Positions 6,145-7,211 of a stretch of 7,211 nt of DNA are shown here, piece after piece. The position numbers and the translations under genes are program-made. The stretch's first letter is position 1, and each line of letters starts with the position of its first letter. Origin of the DNA: Candidatus Hydrothermarchaeota archaeon (lineage in GTDB: Archaea; Hydrothermarchaeota; Hydrothermarchaeia; Hydrothermarchaeales; WAQR01); assembly GCA_015520145.1 (NCBI GenBank), contig WAQR01000139.1:1-7211 (forward strand), in the 5' to 3' direction. The notes under the pieces are model-generated. The model was not told the origin of the DNA and did not search any database. It saw only the letters and a list, made by a program, of their open reading frames with translations.

Positions 6145-6203
6145 AGGCAAGAGTTCTAATCTATGGGACTTAACTTGGCTTTTAGCCGAGTTGGAGGCTT
6201 AAA
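6136..6203 (+). repeat. Diverged copy of the copA repeat, between convergent genes
   Basis: Bases 6136-6152 match the minus strand of copA at 490-474 exactly over 17 nt. Bases 6174-6203 match copA 453-424 without gaps at 24 of 30 positions, including the next unit's opening GGCTTAAA. The unit period here is 58 bp (GGAGGCTTAAA at 6135 and again at 6193) against 57 bp in copA. The element fills the whole gap between the response regulator and coiled-coil genes and provides the last codons and stop of the former. Confidence 0.8.
6172..6192 (+). terminator. Hairpin between two convergent genes
   Basis: AACTTGGCT (6172-6180), loop TTT, AGCCGAGTT (6184-6192) form a 9-bp stem with one G-U pair. It lies 27 nt after the response regulator stop and 11 nt beyond the coiled-coil gene stop, so it could end or protect both transcripts. 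No T-tract follows on either strand, so a classical intrinsic terminator is not shown. It forms part of the repeat unit. Confidence 0.45.
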
Positions 6204-6800
6204 TTAAAGTAATTTTTCATACTTCTCCACTTTTCTGACAAGGTCGTTCCGTTCGAATTCGAGTTTACTGATTCTGTCCTTTAAATCAGCAATCTCTGCT
6301 TCGTATTTCTCTATTTTCCCATTCTTTTCGGTTATATCCCTCCCTTTCTCATCGGCATATCTCATGTAAGTGTTTCTTTCGACTTCCAGGGTATTTATCT
6401 TCTCAATTAATTTTCTAACCTCAGACTCGGCACGAGCCAGCATCTCTTTTCTTTCATCCAGGTCCTCTTTGATAGATTCTGCCCTGGTTTTGAGGTTCAC
6501 ATTCTCTGTTGTGTATCTGATTAATTCCTCGGATTTTTCATTAAGTTCCTTTTTAAGCCTCTCTGTCTCCTTACTATATCCATCTATTAACTTATCTTTC
6601 TCTTTTAGAGACAATACAGCCTCCTTGTATTTGTCCTTAGATATGGAGAGTTCGTCGTTTAATTTGGTCAGTGCCTTGACCTTTTTCTGGAGTCTTTTTA
6701 TCTGCGTCTCTTTCCTTTTGAGGGCTTTTGTTAGGTTCTCGTTTAAATTTTCCAGCTCCTCAATCCTGGTTTCAAAGAACTCTTTCTCTCTATCGTGCAT
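6204..6800 (-). CDS. Coiled-coil protein of unknown function
   Basis: A 198-residue protein that is almost entirely one heptad-patterned coiled coil, dominated by Glu, Lys, Leu, Asn and Arg, with no Pro, no Cys, no signal peptide and no membrane segment. Stretches such as ELENLNENLTKALKR and LKDRISKLEFERNDLV show the regular hydrophobic spacing. It resembles the arms of SMC-like or tropomyosin-like proteins, but similarity of this kind is compositional and does not assign a function; a structural or scaffolding role is a guess. I chose ATG 6800 over TTG 6806 because AAGG (6809-6812) lies 8 nt upstream. A TATA-like TTTAAATATATG is upstream. It converges on the response regulator gene across a 59-nt gap filled by a repeat. 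Confidence 0.86.
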   Translation of the reverse strand: MHDREKEFFETRIEELENLNENLTKALKRKETQIKRLQKKVKALTKLNDELSISKDKYKEAVLSLKEKDKLIDGYSKETERLKKELNEKSEELIRYTTENVNLKTRAESIKEDLDERKEMLARAESEVRKLIEKINTLEVERNTYMRYADEKGRDITEKNGKIEKYEAEIADLKDRISKLEFERNDLVRKVEKYEKLL

Positions 6801-6830
6801 AATCAAAACCTTATATCTGTGCGTTGTAGC

Positions 6831-6842
6831 ATATATTTAAAA
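6831..6842 (-). promoter_or_regulatory. TATA box of the coiled-coil gene
   Basis: On the minus strand, TTTAAATATATG lies about 31-42 nt upstream of ATG 6800. This predicts a transcript start near 6810 and a very short leader just covering the AAGG site. Confidence 0.55.
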
Positions 6843-6876
6843 TTTATGCTGGCAGGTACTCATCGATATGAGGTCA

Positions 6877-6967
6877 TCCAATTAACTCCTCCAAAACCCC
6901 ATTTCAATTGGACAGTCCTTCTTTTGCAGACTATACAAAAGATTTTTAAATAAAAGGGTTAATTGGA
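6877..6967. repeat. Inverted TCCAATTAAC repeats in a gene gap
   Basis: TCCAATTAAC at 6877-6886 is perfectly complementary to GTTAATTGGA at 6958-6967, and AATTGGAC recurs at 6906-6913 and 6961-6968. Between them, TCTTTTG (6920-6926) and CAAAAGA (6936-6942) form a 7-bp stem followed by TTTTT (6943-6947). On the minus strand, the direction of the glycosyltransferase gene ending at 6980, this region is T-rich and may hold its terminator. The outer repeats could be protein-binding sites or just RNA structure. Confidence 0.45.
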
Positions 6968-6979
6968 CGGGCGTATACC

Positions 6980-7211
6980 TTACCGATAAATTTCCAATAT
7001 CTTCTCTGCGATATTCTCCCAGGACAGGGCCTCTGCCCTCTTCCGTGCCTCTTTTCCAAGTTTTTCACGCAGACCCTTTGATTCTGCAAGCCTTATAATC
7101 TGGTTAGCCAATCCGTTTATATCTCTGCTGCTGTAATATAAACAGCCCTGATCCTCAGTATAATATATGATATTTCTCATCCTATTAGTCACGATAGGCA
7201 ACCCACACGCC
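6980..7211 (-). CDS. Glycosyltransferase, GT4 family, C-terminal part (runs off window)
   Basis: The last 76 residues of a protein whose beginning lies beyond the right edge. The fragment opens ACGLPIVTNRM, the loop after the nucleotide-sugar-binding Glu of GT-B, GT4-type transferases (usually EAMACGxPVV). It continues with an acidic segment and YYSSRDINGLANQIIRLAES, the usual DxxxLAxxI helix, and ends in the family's closing helices (LREKLGKEARKRA, SWENIAEKILEIY). GT4 enzymes transfer a sugar from a nucleotide donor to glycans or lipids at the cytoplasmic face. The frame is open to the window edge, so the TTG at 7201 is not the true start. The acceptor and sugar cannot be read from this part. 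Confidence 0.9.
   Translation of the reverse strand, partial: ACGLPIVTNRMRNIIYYTEDQGCLYYSSRDINGLANQIIRLAESKGLREKLGKEARKRAEALSWENIAEKILEIYR

Noticed and set aside
6370..6840. A Ser/Phe-rich 156-residue plus-strand frame opposite the coiled-coil gene
   Set aside because: Its Ser/Leu/Phe composition is the complement of Glu/Lys-rich coiled-coil codons, and its promoter and start support are absent.
1..7211. tRNA, rRNA or insertion-sequence genes
   Set aside because: No cloverleaf with a TTCRANNC arm, no rRNA-like conserved blocks, and no transposase-like reading frame were seen on either strand.

Overview
The window looks archaeal, most likely euryarchaeal. A/T-rich TATA-like boxes precede several genes at archaeal spacing (5000-5008, 3415-3422, and on the minus strand 6831-6842). 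Shine-Dalgarno sites of the AGGTGA/AGGAG type precede most starts. The regulators carry ArsR-like winged helices rather than bacterial output domains, and no bacterial -35/-10 promoter or sigma-54 site is apparent. Orthodox histidine kinases and response regulators with archaeal output domains are common in methanogen- and methanotroph-related Euryarchaeota. I cannot place the genome more precisely.

Layout. (1) 1-141 is a gene-free, structured stretch downstream of copA. (2) 142-2700 (minus) is a P1B-type heavy-metal ATPase with a metal-binding domain at each end, an unusual YPC in place of the CPC transport motif, and a tandem 19-residue duplication before its C-terminal domain. (3) Divergent from it at 2788-3366 (plus) is a winged-helix regulator with a C-terminal CxxC-x3-H motif. 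Together they look like a metal-export module with its own sensor. (4) 3479-4942 (plus) is a receiver-PAS-histidine kinase. (5) A strong TATA box and a leader with two competing hairpins precede a two-gene unit: an unrecognised 111-residue protein (5126-5461) and a response regulator joining an NtrC-like receiver to an ArsR-like winged helix (5473-6144). (6) Convergent to that unit is a 198-residue, almost pure coiled-coil protein (6204-6800, minus). (7) The 3' end of a GT4-type glycosyltransferase enters from the right edge (6980-7211, minus).

The kinase and response regulator are plausibly partners, with the kinase's own N-terminal receiver as an extra control point and the unknown small protein co-transcribed with the regulator. 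Nothing in the sequence ties this signalling set directly to the metal-export module apart from adjacency.

The most unusual signal is a short repeat of about 50 bp with a 57-58 bp period. It is present as two perfect in-frame copies inside copA and as a diverged copy that supplies the stop codon and 3' hairpin of the response regulator gene. The second is the leader at 5030-5112, where a terminator-like hairpin plus T-tract and a mutually exclusive upstream hairpin sit just before a ribosome binding site.
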